From positions 76,959,367 through 77,023,366 of the forward strand of contig CM035807.1 in the NCBI GenBank assembly GCA_020466095.1: a DNA stretch of 64,000 nt. The letters are read 5' to 3'. This DNA comes from Chlorops oryzae. Taxonomy: Eukaryota; Arthropoda; Insecta; Diptera; Chloropidae. Made by a program: the position numbers and the translations under genes. Below are positions 49,286-59,515 of this stretch, in pieces. The notes under the pieces are model-generated. The model worked only from the letters and a program-made list of their open reading frames with translations. It searched no databases and was not told where the DNA came from. How positions within the stretch are numbered: the stretch's first letter is position 1; each line of letters starts with the position of its first letter.

Positions 49286-49832
49286 CAGTGCTGGGAACTT
49301 GTGGGAATTTTCCCTTTTTGTGGGATTTTTAGTCAAAAATTTTGATCAAGTGGGAAAAGGGAATTTTTACTTTCGCGTAGTGTAAAATGTGGGAATTGGG
49401 ATTTTCTACATTTTGTACGATGGTGAACACTGTTGACACCGCGGAAAACATATCGATCAAACAATAAATCGTTGAAATCGACTGTTTTTTTAACAAGTTT
49501 TGTTTTCAAAGAGATATCGATATTAAAAAGTACGTCGATGTTCGGTTAATCGATGTTGATTCGACTGTCGAATAAGATTTAAGCGCATATAACCTCAGAA
49601 TTTTGAGGAATTTATTTTTTTTTTGTTTTAAGAAGTTTCTTTTTATTTTTGTTCACACAATTTAATAAATTTGTAATAAATAATATTTCAAGTTCTTGTT
49701 CATTTTTCTGTAAAAATATGTTCATTTAACTAGTGGGAATTTTTGTGGGAATTTTGATGAGACTGAAGGGGAAAAAATGATAATTTTAGGAACTTTTGAG
49801 GGAATTCCACTCAAAAAAAGACCCCAGCACTG
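49286..49832. mobile_element. Non-autonomous hAT element with perfect 8-bp target duplication
   Basis: The ends CAGTGCTGGG and CCCAGCACTG are inverted repeats, with gtgggaatt words repeated just inside. The direct repeat GAATGGAT flanks both sides (49278-49285 and 49833-49840), the 8-bp duplication expected of hAT elements. The element is 547 bp with no transposase. Confidence 0.85.
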
Positions 49833-49896
49833 GAATGGATCCAAAAAAGCTTCATAAAGTAATTGTGATGCCAGAAGGAACATCATCAGAAGGCAC

Positions 49897-50297
49897 CAGT
49901 GCTGCCACCAAATCTTAGATAAAATATGCTAAAAATGTATCTTCGAAAAAAATTATACATATAATTTTTTGAATTTTACATAAAAGATACACAAGAGCAA
50001 ATAAACCATTTTACAAATGGCACAGCTAGACACATTAATTACTCCATCTCCCAAACTATTTTTGTGTCCATAACAAACTATACTCCAGCATGCTGGCTCA
50101 CCTAAAACGTATCGATATTTTGGTAACCTCACAGTGCGGTTTTATGTGCAGCATTTTTTTTTTAACAAAAAAGCAAATTTTTAAAAAAATGGTTTAATTA
50201 TACATAAATTGTTCGAAAAACAAATTATACATTGAAGATACAGAAGCAGGCGAAAAGATGCGGATTTCGTTTAATTATCCGCAAAGTGGCATCACTG
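49897..50297. mobile_element. Second non-autonomous hAT element, 7/8 target duplication
   Basis: The ends CAGTGCTGCCA and TGGCATCACTG are near-perfect inverses. Further in, gtatcttcgaaaaaaattat and ataaattgttcgaaaaacaa with ttgaagatac form inverted arms. The flanking 8-mers gaaggcac (49889-49896) and gaaggaac (50298-50305) differ at one base. The element is 401 bp and non-coding. It lies 64 bp from the preceding hAT element. Confidence 0.8.
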
Positions 50298-50861
50298 GAA
50301 GGAACACATATCAGCCAGCTGTTTGGGCTATATTGCCCAGAAAAAAATTTCATTTCGTACTTTTTTCGTCAGAGCTGCAGCGAGATTACTTATCATGAAT
50401 TCAGAATATATTCGGGGATCTTTGAGTGCTCGAAATGTACGGATGAATGCAGAATTTAGCTCTAAATGCAGATTTAGCTGCTAGTCTAAAAAGCCTATTA
50501 TGCAACTAAATTTAAAACGACATTACTGCTTCTAAAAAAGTACTTTCTTAAGGGACTTTTTTCGACTTGCAAGCTTCGTGTATGTGAAAAGTTCAATGCA
50601 ACACTTCCCAAAGTTCCAAAATTCTAATTTTTTATTTTATTGTCTGGCATTTGTATAATTTTTCGTGTTTCGTGTAAAAATTTAAAATCAAATATGGAAT
50701 CATTTTTCGACACTGGTATGGTCGTATTTTGCGATCTCATCACTGAATTCGTTCAGTCGCCGATTTGTTTTCCTTCTCTTCAACCGTTATTTTAAAGCCA
50801 ACTCTTTCATCTGTTTCCATCGAGTCGCAAGAAATTGAAAGTTTTCTTTTCTCTATTTCAG
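50298..50861 (+). other. Intron end before RRM2 exon
   Basis: No gene. It contains the polypyrimidine-rich acceptor region (ttttcttttctctatttcag) of the exon at 50862. Confidence 0.6.
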
Positions 50862-51040
50862 AACGAAAGCTTTTTGTTGGCATGCTTAATAAGAAATTGA
50901 ACGAACACGACGTGAGAAAATTATTCGAAGTTCACGGTGCCCTTGAGGAGTGTACGGTCCTACGCGATCAGAACGGGCAGAGCAAGGGCTGTGCTTTTGT
51001 AACGTTTGCAACAAAACACGCGGCGATTTCGGCTATCAAG
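50862..51040 (+). CDS. aret: Bruno/CELF RNA-binding protein, RRM2 exon
   Basis: Two bases complete the glutamate of NERKLF, followed by 59 codons that make up most of RRM2. RNP2 is KLFVGML at the start and RNP1 is KGCAFVTF near the end, both with the aromatic residues that stack on RNA. The hallmark Bruno/CELF stretches ECTVLRDQNGQSKGCAFVTF and FATKHAAISAIK are present. The acceptor is ctctatttcag and the donor GTAAGG. The exon leaves phase 0 and joins the 51569 exon in frame. It follows the intron of about 43.6 kb that separates RRM1 from RRM2. RRM1 and RRM2 together bind GU-rich elements in target mRNAs. Paralogue bru2 is the main alternative to aret; CELF identity itself is certain. Confidence 0.95.
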
Positions 51041-51568
51041 GTAAGGAAATTTGAATTTTTGATGGTTGGTGGTATAATAGTTATAGGGGAATATATCTGG
51101 TTTAGTGTTAGACAACACTGAGTCATGAAAAGCTGGGAAACTTTGGTCTCGCATCCAACTGAATCGATCTATTTTTCAATAAACTTTTGAGATTAGAAAT
51201 GGGCCTCTTAACCTAAGCTAAACTTCTTCAGTCCATTTACAGTGTACTCTCTCTCTTAAGCGGACACCTACGAGACGCCAAGAGGAATCTTTTTGAGAAG
51301 CAGGAATAATAGAGCATTCCTAAAAGTGCCCGTTTAAGAGAAGTGTTTAAGAGGGGCATTTATGAAGGGACACAGCGGATTGCAAAAATTGTGGGACTTT
51401 GCAAAACTTCGCTTTCCAGATCAGAACTTAGGTGTTAGGTCGCCTAACCTTTGAACCTCAAAATGAATGAAGTAATAGCCAATTTGAAAATCCTTAAAGC
51501 AGACGAAATTCAAAGCCTCGGAGCGTTATTTCATCGATTGCTCAACTTGTTTTTTTTTATCGTTACAG
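51041..51568 (+). other. Intron with pogo-like MITE remnant
   Basis: A 528-bp intron between RRM2 exons, GTAAGG to cgttacag. It contains a related copy of the 32750 element, starting ACAGTGTACT at 51239 and including aagcggacacctacg and agagcattcc to about 51380. The right end of that copy is degraded. Confidence 0.7.
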
Positions 51569-51860
51569 ACTCTCAATCAAAACAAAACCATGGAGGGCTG
51601 CACTTCGCCGCTGGTGGTTAAGTTCGCCGACACACAGAAGGAAAAAGAGCAAAAGAAAATTCAGCAAATTCAAGCCAATTTATGGAATCTAGCGACAAAT
51701 ATAAACATACCATTAGGACAAACCGCCACCACCGTTTCGACACCAATTCTGCCCAATCCGCCGCAGCAGGCGAGTCCAGTGTTAGGTGCCGACGCATCGG
51801 CGTCGTTGCAGTTGTTGCAACAATTGCAAACAGTCGGCTTGCAGCAACAACTGCTTCAAG
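51569..51860 (+). CDS. aret: Bruno/CELF RNA-binding protein, end of RRM2 and start of linker
   Basis: It begins TLNQNKTMEGCTSPLVVKFA, the last helix/strand of RRM2 with the CELF-typical MEGC(T/S)SP(L/M)VVKFADTQKEKEQ. It continues into the divergent linker: NLWNLATNINIPLGQTATTV, then PILPNPPQQASPVLGADA, then the glutamine-rich LQLLQQLQTVGLQQQLLQ. It is 97 codons plus one base, with acceptor cgttacag and donor GTAAGG, leaving phase 1. The linker of Bruno proteins mediates repression and protein contacts. The LWNLA..NI.LGQTA segment is what I associate with aret/bru1 rather than bru3. No stop or frameshift. Confidence 0.92.
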
Positions 51861-51942
51861 GTAAGGAGGTTCCACGATTTCGAACATCATCCAAGCCTTG
51901 AAACAATCAAATACACTTGATTTTTTTTCTTTCCATTTGCAG

Positions 51943-52125
51943 GTTTGAGTGCACAATCGAATGGCGCTGATTCAGCAGCAGCTACGGCTGCTGCAGCCGC
52001 CGCCGGACTCTTACCTCCAATAACTGTACAAAATTTGGCCGCAATCGCGGCGATGGCGCAGCCAACATTGACCAACGCAACCAATCCTGGCACAGCACAA
52101 CTGACAAATACCGCCGCATTATTAT
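51943..52125 (+). CDS. aret: Bruno/CELF RNA-binding protein, alanine-rich linker exon
   Basis: GT completes a glycine codon, then LSAQSNGADSAAATAAAAAA, an alanine run, GLLPPITVQNLAAIAAMAQP, and finally QLTNTAALL with one base of the next codon. The VQNLAAIAAM and TNTAALL(W) motifs are typical of the Bruno/CELF1-2 linker. The acceptor is atttgcag and the donor GTAAGT. The intron before it is only 82 bp. The next exon should start with GG to complete tryptophan. The following linker and RRM3 exons are not found in the remaining 11.9 kb. Confidence 0.92.
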
Positions 52126-55100
52126 GTAAGTACCTGACGGACGTTCAAAATTGTTCTAAATTGTCTGACAAGCCGAATGTAATTTATTTTGGTGTTGTGT
52201 GTATGTCGTCCACCCAATTTTATCTATTATTATACAGCTCTCCATTCGATTTGATTGGATTCCAGTATAACTGTCATATCCTATTCATATTGTTGATCCT
52301 TTCGCAGCTTAATGAGAAATAAAGCAAAATCAACAAAAGCTCGCGCACAGGAGTATTTGACACGGTAGTTGACGAGGTTTCAGGTTATAATTAGAAATAT
52401 TTTCGAAAGGATTAAATTTCCGCCGCCACCGCCGCAACGCACGTCAATATACGACCAATGATTCGGTATCTTCCTGCTTGCTTTTATATGTCCTTCAAGC
52501 GGCCTCAGTCGTCGCAGTCTATCGCTCATAGTTATCGATTCCTTCCGTTTCGCTGTAAATTAATAAAAGCTTGAAAAAGAATGAAGAACATTGAAAGGCA
52601 AGGGAGCGCACGTAACAGTCATGACTGCCTAAATTAATAAAGCAAGAAACCTCCAACCGGCTCATACTTCGAGCTTCCAGTGACTACTAAAGTCCTTTGC
52701 CTTGCTTCACCGTATCATGGCTTGCCAAGCCAATCGATTTTATTGGAAGTTATTGCGCTATATCCGAGTCGTAGTCTCCCTCGTCTCTTCTCATGTCCTT
52801 TCCCTTTTTTCTTCCTCCTTTTTTTTTGACGCTTTTCTGCTTGGCATTAGCTCTTAACCTCGCCTAGACCAACTTGTGTTTTATTCACTACCAAAACGTT
52901 AACTCTTGGTGTAATCATCTAATTTCCTTCTTCCGGCTCTCTTGAGGTGCTGTTGTTGTTGTCGTTGTGTGGTCCGGATATATTGTTGATGGTAGTCCGA
53001 CACTTTAGTACGTTGTATTTTGTTTTTATTAAGCTCAATTTTGCTTTTTTTTTTCTTCCTTTCTTTCCCTCTGTCGCTGTCTCTGTCTCTTCCTGTCTTC
53101 GGGATGGTCTTGTTTTGTCGCAGTTTGAGAAGTCTACTGATTAGGGGTTGATTTGGAGGGAATTTCTCTTGGTTTTTTTTCTTTCGTTGGCCTTTTTGTA
53201 AATGAGCTGTTTAACAAGCGTTTCAATGTTGTTTATCGATTTCTAATTATTTTGTCGGTCATCATCATCATTATTATTATTATTATTAGTGGAAACGACT
53301 TGATGACTGCGCGACTGAGAGTTTTTATGGTGAAACAACAAAATATAGACGTCGCGTGCGCGCGCTCCCGTTATTGGCTTTTTTTTTATTATGGCTATAA
53401 TTTGAATAGTGGATTGCGTATTATTTATAAGTAGTTAGGGAATTTAGCAGGCGAATGGAAAATCTTCCAGCGAATAGACTATTCATGATTGAGTTTGAAT
53501 GAGACAAAATTGCCACCCTTTTTTTCTATACCTACCTGGATTTAAAAAAATTTAAGATTTCATTTGAACTTATGCTTCTTTGCAGTTCTGAGAAGTTGGT
53601 TTATTGAATCCTTCGCTTCAATTCCTTACGTTGAAATCGACGAGAGTTTACAAAAGGTCATGTATGACTTTCACGATTTGAAAGCAATTAAAGGTACATT
53701 AAGTGTTCATCGATGGCTTTTTGTTGACATTTTTTTTTTTTTAATTATTTTTGAATAGCAAAAAATTTTGTGTTTCAGCTGTTGTTATCCCTTTTGGAAA
53801 GCGTTTAATTGTTTGTCTGATCAGTTTGTGTATTTAGTTTTTATTTTTATTTTTTTCATATTTCCTGAAAATATTTCTAATAATTTTCATTTTTCTTTTC
53901 TGCTCCTCGGAACTTCGTTTGTCTTTTCCTATCTTTGAAACAAAACCCATATGATAATCTTCGGGAGCAGGTCTCTTAGGAAAATCGTCGAATTCAGGTG
54001 AGCAAAAAACAAAAAAAAAAAAAAACCGTTAAACCATTTTTGTTAACGTGTTTTCGTGTTGAGTTTAGTTTTCTTTTGTTTTTTTGTTTTATGGACCTCA
54101 CGTAGCTTTCAATGTGCGAGTTTGTTGCCAAGCAAGTTTAGCTTTAATTCTTGTAAATATGCGTGAGCTTCAATTTTGTGGCGAATTAATTGTGTGAATT
54201 GTGTGCGACCTTTCAGTTTAAATTGTTTCTGTCGTGTTTTTTGTTCTTTCCTTGTTGTAAGTATATTTTTTCTTTAATTTTATGACGTAAAGTGCATGTT
54301 AAAGAAGCTTGTTGTAAGGCAAAGTGTAAGTCCTTAGTGAGCAGCTTTCGGTTCGCTCACCATAAAAACAAACGAACCGCAACAAAGGCAATAATATCCT
54401 TCGAAATAGCACTGGAACAAATGTAGAGCGCGAAGCGAAGGAAACGAAACGAAACGAAAAAAAAAAACAATATTAAAAAATAAAGCTTAACAATTTTTCC
54501 TAGCTGCAACTAACATTGTGCGCGCGCAAGCGCAACATGCTCACTTTCCGTCACGTTACGTTGTGTTACACACGACATCGTAAAGCAGACCAACACCAAA
54601 TGCTATGCTCCCTACTGGCGACGATGACGACGACACCCTGCGTGCGCTAATTCCACGCCACTTGAATGAAGGGCGAAAAAAAATTTTTTTTTTTAAAGAA
54701 AATTACAACTAGAGCGAGCTTTTGTGGAATTAACAGCATGGAACTTATTGCTGACACCGCCACCAGTACGAACATTACGTTAGCACTAGCAAGCGGCAAC
54801 AAGACCAACATCAAGTAGGTTGCACATCAAATTACGCCTCGATGATTGTTGCAATACGTCTTGAAAAAGACGGTGTGCGTTCAATAGCGTTGTATGAGGG
54901 AGGAAAAAGGAAAGAAATGAAATAAGTTAAAAATCCTTGAAGTAGTAAAGTGCAGAGTGTGTGTTGCTGTTGCTGTTGCTGCCGATGTTGGTGGAAAATT
55001 CTTCAATGCCTGCTCTATGTGGAAATGGGATTTACAAGAAAATATTAGGTTAACAGCTTCGCTATGGCACAGCTGCTTGGTGCTTGGCTATTTTATTAGT

Positions 55101-55410
55101 TCTGTCTTACACAGATTCTTGAACATGATAAACGATGAGCGGCAAATACACATAGATAGATATTGCATTTTACTCGGGCAAATATGCTTTTAAAGTTTAG
55201 ATGTGGTGTTGTTTTGTTCTACATGAGTAGCCATGGTCGAATCGTGTTCATAGGGCTGTTGGCTTTTAATGAATTTCAAACGGAGTTGTCCTCGTTTTTA
55301 TGCTTAAATTCAAATTTTCATTAACAAAATGGAGTGTTCTCTTGTTAGTGCCGACTCCTTATTATTATAGGAATTTTTAATCAAAATCTCTCCTTTGAGC
55401 ATTACAAAAC
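52126..55410 (+). other. Intron downstream of the last visible Bruno exon
   Basis: T-rich sequence with an ATT trinucleotide run at about 53261-53289. Two weak exon-like segments occur: 53586-53692 (good acceptor, modest donor) and 53972-53998 (microexon-like, donor GTGAGC). Neither encodes a known Bruno segment. No RRM3 coding sequence was found. Confidence 0.5.
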
Positions 55411-56010
55411 AAGTAAGGGTGTTATAGTCAGATGAGCCTGACAATAAAATACCAGACACAGCCACACATGTTTAAATAACTTATAAATTGCGTCCAAAAA
55501 ACAGGACCATTAAGAAAGAATATTCTATAGATTTTTAAGGCCATAAGGGGCCCCAAATACCGACTTGTTAAATTTTTTTTATGAACACTGCCCCTTTTCC
55601 ACGCCCACTTTCCCAAATTTTTTTAATTATAATCATAGCCTTACATATACGCTCAAATTCTAAATTTCATTGAAATATTTCGAAAAAGTCCGATTTTGGA
55701 GCTGTTTTGGGATTTTTGTAATAGGCCCTAGTACTGCAGGTACCCTTAATAATGGTCCGATCAAGAATTTTTTTAAGAAGATGTTTATCGCCATAGAGGA
55801 AGCACACATGCCAACTTTCATTCAAGTCGTAGGGTGTAGGAGACAATTTTCGAAAAACGCCCTTCTGCCACGCCCACTTTTCCAATTTTCAGAAATAACA
55901 TTACCTTTAAATAAGTTAACGTCAAATTTTATCGAAATATCTTGAAAAAATACGATTTTAGAGCAATTTTTGTGAAATTCATAACAGACCCTAGTACTGG
56001 ACTAATCTAG
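55411..56010. repeat. Dispersed fly repeat, family 2
   Basis: It starts near caagtaagggtgttatagtc and resembles the beginning of 15735-16245 (shared tagatttttaaggccat). cacgcccactttcc words occur twice at about 55600 and 55870, suggesting an internal duplication. The ORFs 55428-55885 on the minus strand are chance products. Boundaries are approximate. Confidence 0.55.
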
Positions 56011-56316
56011 ACGTGGGCGAGATGAATTAGCGAGGCCCTATAAAATTTTTTATAAGTAAATACTTACGGAATATGCCTGTATCCTTCAATCTTATGCTCG
56101 CTTACATCGGAGTCTGATTTATGCTTAAATATGCGGCTTAAGTTTAATTTACGGGCGTTTCTGGGATTTCGCCCATATTTTGTACATAGGCGTAGAATGG
56201 CCTACTAATTTCAAATCTGTAATCAGAATTGGCGTGTGGGTTGCATCTAGCTTAGAAGTTATAAACATTCAAATTTTGTATGGCAAATGTATACAAACTC
56301 ACTTTCAGCTACTGCG
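56011..56316 (+). other. Intron segment, no gene seen
   Basis: No feature beyond the ctgcg target site (56312-56316) of the adjacent Transib-like element. Confidence 0.5.
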
Positions 56317-58026
56317 CACAGTGTTTCGTCTCCATACATTCTCTGGCCAAAAATAGAAGGAGGGGAGTGGTCGTAGAGCAATGAAATTTGGTGGAAGTGT
56401 TAATATACCCCATATTAAGAAATTTTGAATAAATCGTAGAAATCCGCTAACTGCCACGCCCCCGCCCATATAAAGTGAGTTTCTAATTTCCACCGTTTTA
56501 ATGTTACAATGATGAATCTTGGTACATATGTTATTTGGGATAAAAAAAAATGCAGATCCCACTTTTTTTTTTAGGTGCCACGACCCCTTTACAAGGTACG
56601 CCCTTTCAAAGTCACAGTTTTCTAATTAAAATATGTGTATAATGCACACAACATTTTTTTACCTAATTCAAAATTTAACAATTTATTTTTGGTTTTCGAA
56701 ACAAAAAATATAAATATATCAAATTTATAAAAAGTTAAGATCAAACCCTCGGCCTACAAAAATTGAAAATTCGTGAAAAATCAATAACAAAAATTGTATA
56801 ACTTTCGCCCGTACGCTCCTTAAATAATCACTGCTGTTCGAAAATAATGCATTTTTAAATGGCAATTTTTCGTTCTTTTGTTTAAAAATATATACATTTT
56901 TAAATTGTAAGATTTATTTTTCATCCACACAAGAAAAATTATATAATAACAAAAACTACCAAATAATATATGTTTATAAAAAAATATAATAACAAAAATT
57001 GCAAAAAATAACAACAAAATATCACTCAAATGGACTATACTTCACTCCCGGAGCTTTCACTCTCTGAATCGTCTAATAGGAAAGCCTCGATTTCTATATC
57101 CATTGAACTTATGCTATCGGCGATATCATCGGCCAAAACATAATCTTCAATGTTCTTGCATAAATTTTGGTTTTTTGTACACAATGTTCTATATTTATGT
57201 ATTTTTGGCTCTGGCGACAGCAATAAGTGTTTAAAAATATCAATATTATTTTTGTATTTAATTTAATCCAAATTTAATTTAATTTAATCGAAATTAAACA
57301 TTTTATTTTTCACTTTTCAAAAGACGAACTGAGCCATTCAGAGTATCTTTTAAGAAAACGTTGTTTGTTGCGATTGTAAATAGTCCACTTGCTCCTCGAA
57401 AATGAAAGTTCCAAAAAACGTATATTTTTTTTATTACAGCTTTTTCTGTCATATTTTCCTTTTACATTATTTTCAAAGTATTCAAGCATTGCGTTTTTTC
57501 GCTCAGCACAGCCTTTACCAGATTTCGCTAGCCAAACATTGAATAAATAAGACTTTTTTACGTCAATTATTATCGCAGGCGGATGCATCTGAATTTTTGA
57601 TATCATATTGGACTTATTTTCAGAAAAAAAATTTAAGGTATGCTTTTTGACGTTTTTTTTAAACCTTTTCAAAAATTATTTTAACGTTTTTTTCTCTTTT
57701 TTTGATTTGCTTACGTTTCGGCAACAATTTAAAACATATGTTCAATATTAAAACAACAAAAACAAATTTATTTTAAAATTTAAACATAAAGGTCGAAACA
57801 CAATTGGAGCAACTGCAATTTTTCTTTCTTTTCTTTATTTTCAAAACTGTTATAGGAGCCACGTCAACTTTGACGGCCCGCAGTAACGAAACCGCTATAA
57901 CAATATTTAGACATATTTGGATTTCACTATACCAACATATTCCCAATAGAAACCCAACAAAATCCTTTAAAAATTCAGACATAGACGTAGATATTTTGTA
58001 TTTTTGGTCGCTCACGAAACACTGTG
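56317..58026. mobile_element. Transib-like element, longest copy (1.7 kb), perfect 12/23 ends
   Basis: Flanked by the perfect 5-bp duplication CTGCG (56312-56316 and 58027-58031). Left: CACAGTG, exactly 23 bp (56324-56346), CCAAAAATA. Right inward: CACAGTG, exactly 12 bp (58019-58008), CCAAAAATA. The two nonamers are identical, and both spacers start TTTCGT. The interior has minus-strand open stretches (57310-57672, 57773-58015, 57035-57223) of unknown function, in two frames. It has no full-length RAG1/Transib transposase (expected at roughly 600-700 residues), so it is a non-autonomous or decayed copy. Confidence 0.85.
57035..57672 (-). pseudogene. Unknown protein remnant inside the Transib-like element
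   Basis: A 120-codon open stretch (57672 to 57310) is Lys/Arg/Ser-rich and includes VWLAKSGKGCAERKNAMLEY and FSRSKWTIYNRNKQRFLKRY. A 62-codon stretch downstream (57223 to 57035) ends in an acidic tail, DDSESESSGSEV. The two are in different frames. I do not recognise the protein; the basic body and acidic tail could be remnants of a transposon-encoded DNA-binding protein. It could equally be chance ORFs in AT-rich DNA. Confidence 0.3.
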
Positions 58027-58031
58027 CTGCG

Positions 58032-59340
58032 TAGCGTTGCCAGTCAATGCCTTTTCTAAATCAAGGAAGGCCATATGAAGTGGTACTTGTTTTTCCCTGT
58101 GTTTTTCCATTAAAAGTCGAGCGGCATGAATTGCATCGGTGGTGCCACAGTTTTTAACGAACCAGTCTGAGGGAACTCTCTTTTCCGTTACTATTCGGTT
58201 AAATAATTCCAGTAACCAAGAGTTGAAGTATCTATGGTTGGTATAGGTGGGTGTGGGAATTCTTCTATGGATATTTTTTCAAAATAGTTTCGCCAGCGTT
58301 CACGACAATCCTTGCGATCTAAAATTAGATAGCCATTTTCATCGTTGACTCCGTAAAACTTTTCAATGTCCTCAGTGGATCGTGCAGCTCTGGTGCATGC
58401 CACTGCTCTTTTACATGCCTTTCTTGCATCGACGTACTTTTGCCAGTTTTCGCATGTTCTATTCCGTATAAACAGATGATAGAGTTTCTCCTTATCTATC
58501 TGTTTTCTGTCTGGTTTTGTTTTTCCCAATACAGTACGTTCAACGCTTTGGATGTGTTTTATACCTATATTCCAAGATTCCTCAACAGATGTGATGGGAG
58601 GTAGAGAAATCTTTGATCTAATTTCATCTTGCCATTCTCCAAATTTCCACCATTTGATTCTCTCAGGACCATTTTCAAGATGTCTATTTTTTCTTGGTGG
58701 ATCAACACGAATGTCACATACAACAGGGCGGTGTTGTGAAGCAATAGTCTCAGATGGTACTGCTTTTATGTCAAGTAGCGTACTTAGATCTCGACGGCGA
58801 ATAATCATGAAATCTATCTGAGACTTTGTGGTGCCACTGTAGTACGTTAAAATATGTGAAACGCGTTTCTTACGCCAAGTATTGCAGACAACAAGATAAT
58901 GAGAGTCAGCGAATGCAAGGATTCGATCGTCATCATTGTTATTAGTTCCGTAGCCCTGTCCTCCATGGCAAGAGTGACCCTCTGTGGTGCTTCCGACATG
59001 GCCATTAAGATCACCAGCAATAATCAAGAAATCCTCCTGTGGGACATCAAGGATAGCTTCATCAAGGAGCTCCCAAAAAGAATCCTTATGTTGTCCCGGA
59101 CAACCAGGCTGTGGAGCGTAAGCACTGCATAAGTGAATTTTCCTTCCGTTCGAAATAAGTAGAATTTTTATCAGGTGATCATCTAGTCTTTTAACTTCAA
59201 CTACCGTATCGCGAAATCTGTCAGAGATTACAATACCATCACCGTAACGAGTTTTCGTGACACCATAATAAAATAACTTATAACCTTCACCAATGTTACG
59301 TGCTTGTGCTCCAAATCGATCAGATATCTCAACTCCTTCG
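58032..59340 (-). mobile_element. RTE-type LINE fragment (endonuclease plus damaged RT)
   Basis: The minus-strand sequence encodes an apurinic-type endonuclease domain and the start of a reverse transcriptase of the RTE/BovB kind. It is truncated at both ends. The endonuclease start is missing at about 59340, where dispersed-repeat sequence begins. The RT stops at about 58032, next to the Transib-like element's target duplication. No 3' tail of the LINE is present. Confidence 0.8.
58191..59340 (-). pseudogene. RTE LINE ORF2, endonuclease domain and connector
   Basis: In a functional LINE it nicks the target DNA for reverse transcription. Visible motifs: RYGDGIVIS (substrate-binding strand), SAYAPQPGCPGQHKDSFWEL, IIAGDLNGHVG (catalytic GD-N), SQIDFMIIRRRDL, and SQHRPVVCDIRV, where the catalytic SDH-type triad has Q in place of D. 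A basic connector follows, with YFEKISIEEFPHPPIPTID typical of the region before the RT. The frame ends at 58191. From 58196 down to 58032, in another frame, come LFNRIVTEKRVPSDW fused to CGTTDAIHAARLLMEKHREK and MAFLDLEKA (RT palm motif A region). The fingers of the RT between these are deleted. The open frame extends to 59378, but the first residues come from flanking repeat. Confidence 0.8.
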
Positions 59341-59515
59341 ATAAAAAACTGTATACAAATAGACAGACGGACAGACATACTATGGCTAAATCGAATCTCC
59401 TGGTAACGCTGATCATTTTTATATATATTTTGTATGGTCTATCTCGATTGGTTCTAAACACAATCACACGAACGCAATTTACCCTCGACACAGAGTGTGT
59501 CGGGTACAATGAATG
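59341..59515. repeat. Dispersed fly repeat, family 2, tail only
   Basis: Contains gacagacggacagacatact and ctcctggtaacgctgatcat, then atctcgattggttctaaaca, matching the tail of 15735-16245. It abuts the truncated LINE endonuclease. Confidence 0.55.

Noticed and set aside
53586..53692. Possible exon with good acceptor (cttctttgcag) and open frame
   Set aside because: The peptide has no resemblance to Bruno/CELF linker or RRM3, and the donor (GTACAT) is weak; a chance pseudo-exon is more likely.
53972..53998. 27-bp microexon-like segment before GTGAGC
   Set aside because: The acceptor lacks a strong polypyrimidine tract, and the nine encoded residues match nothing recognisable.
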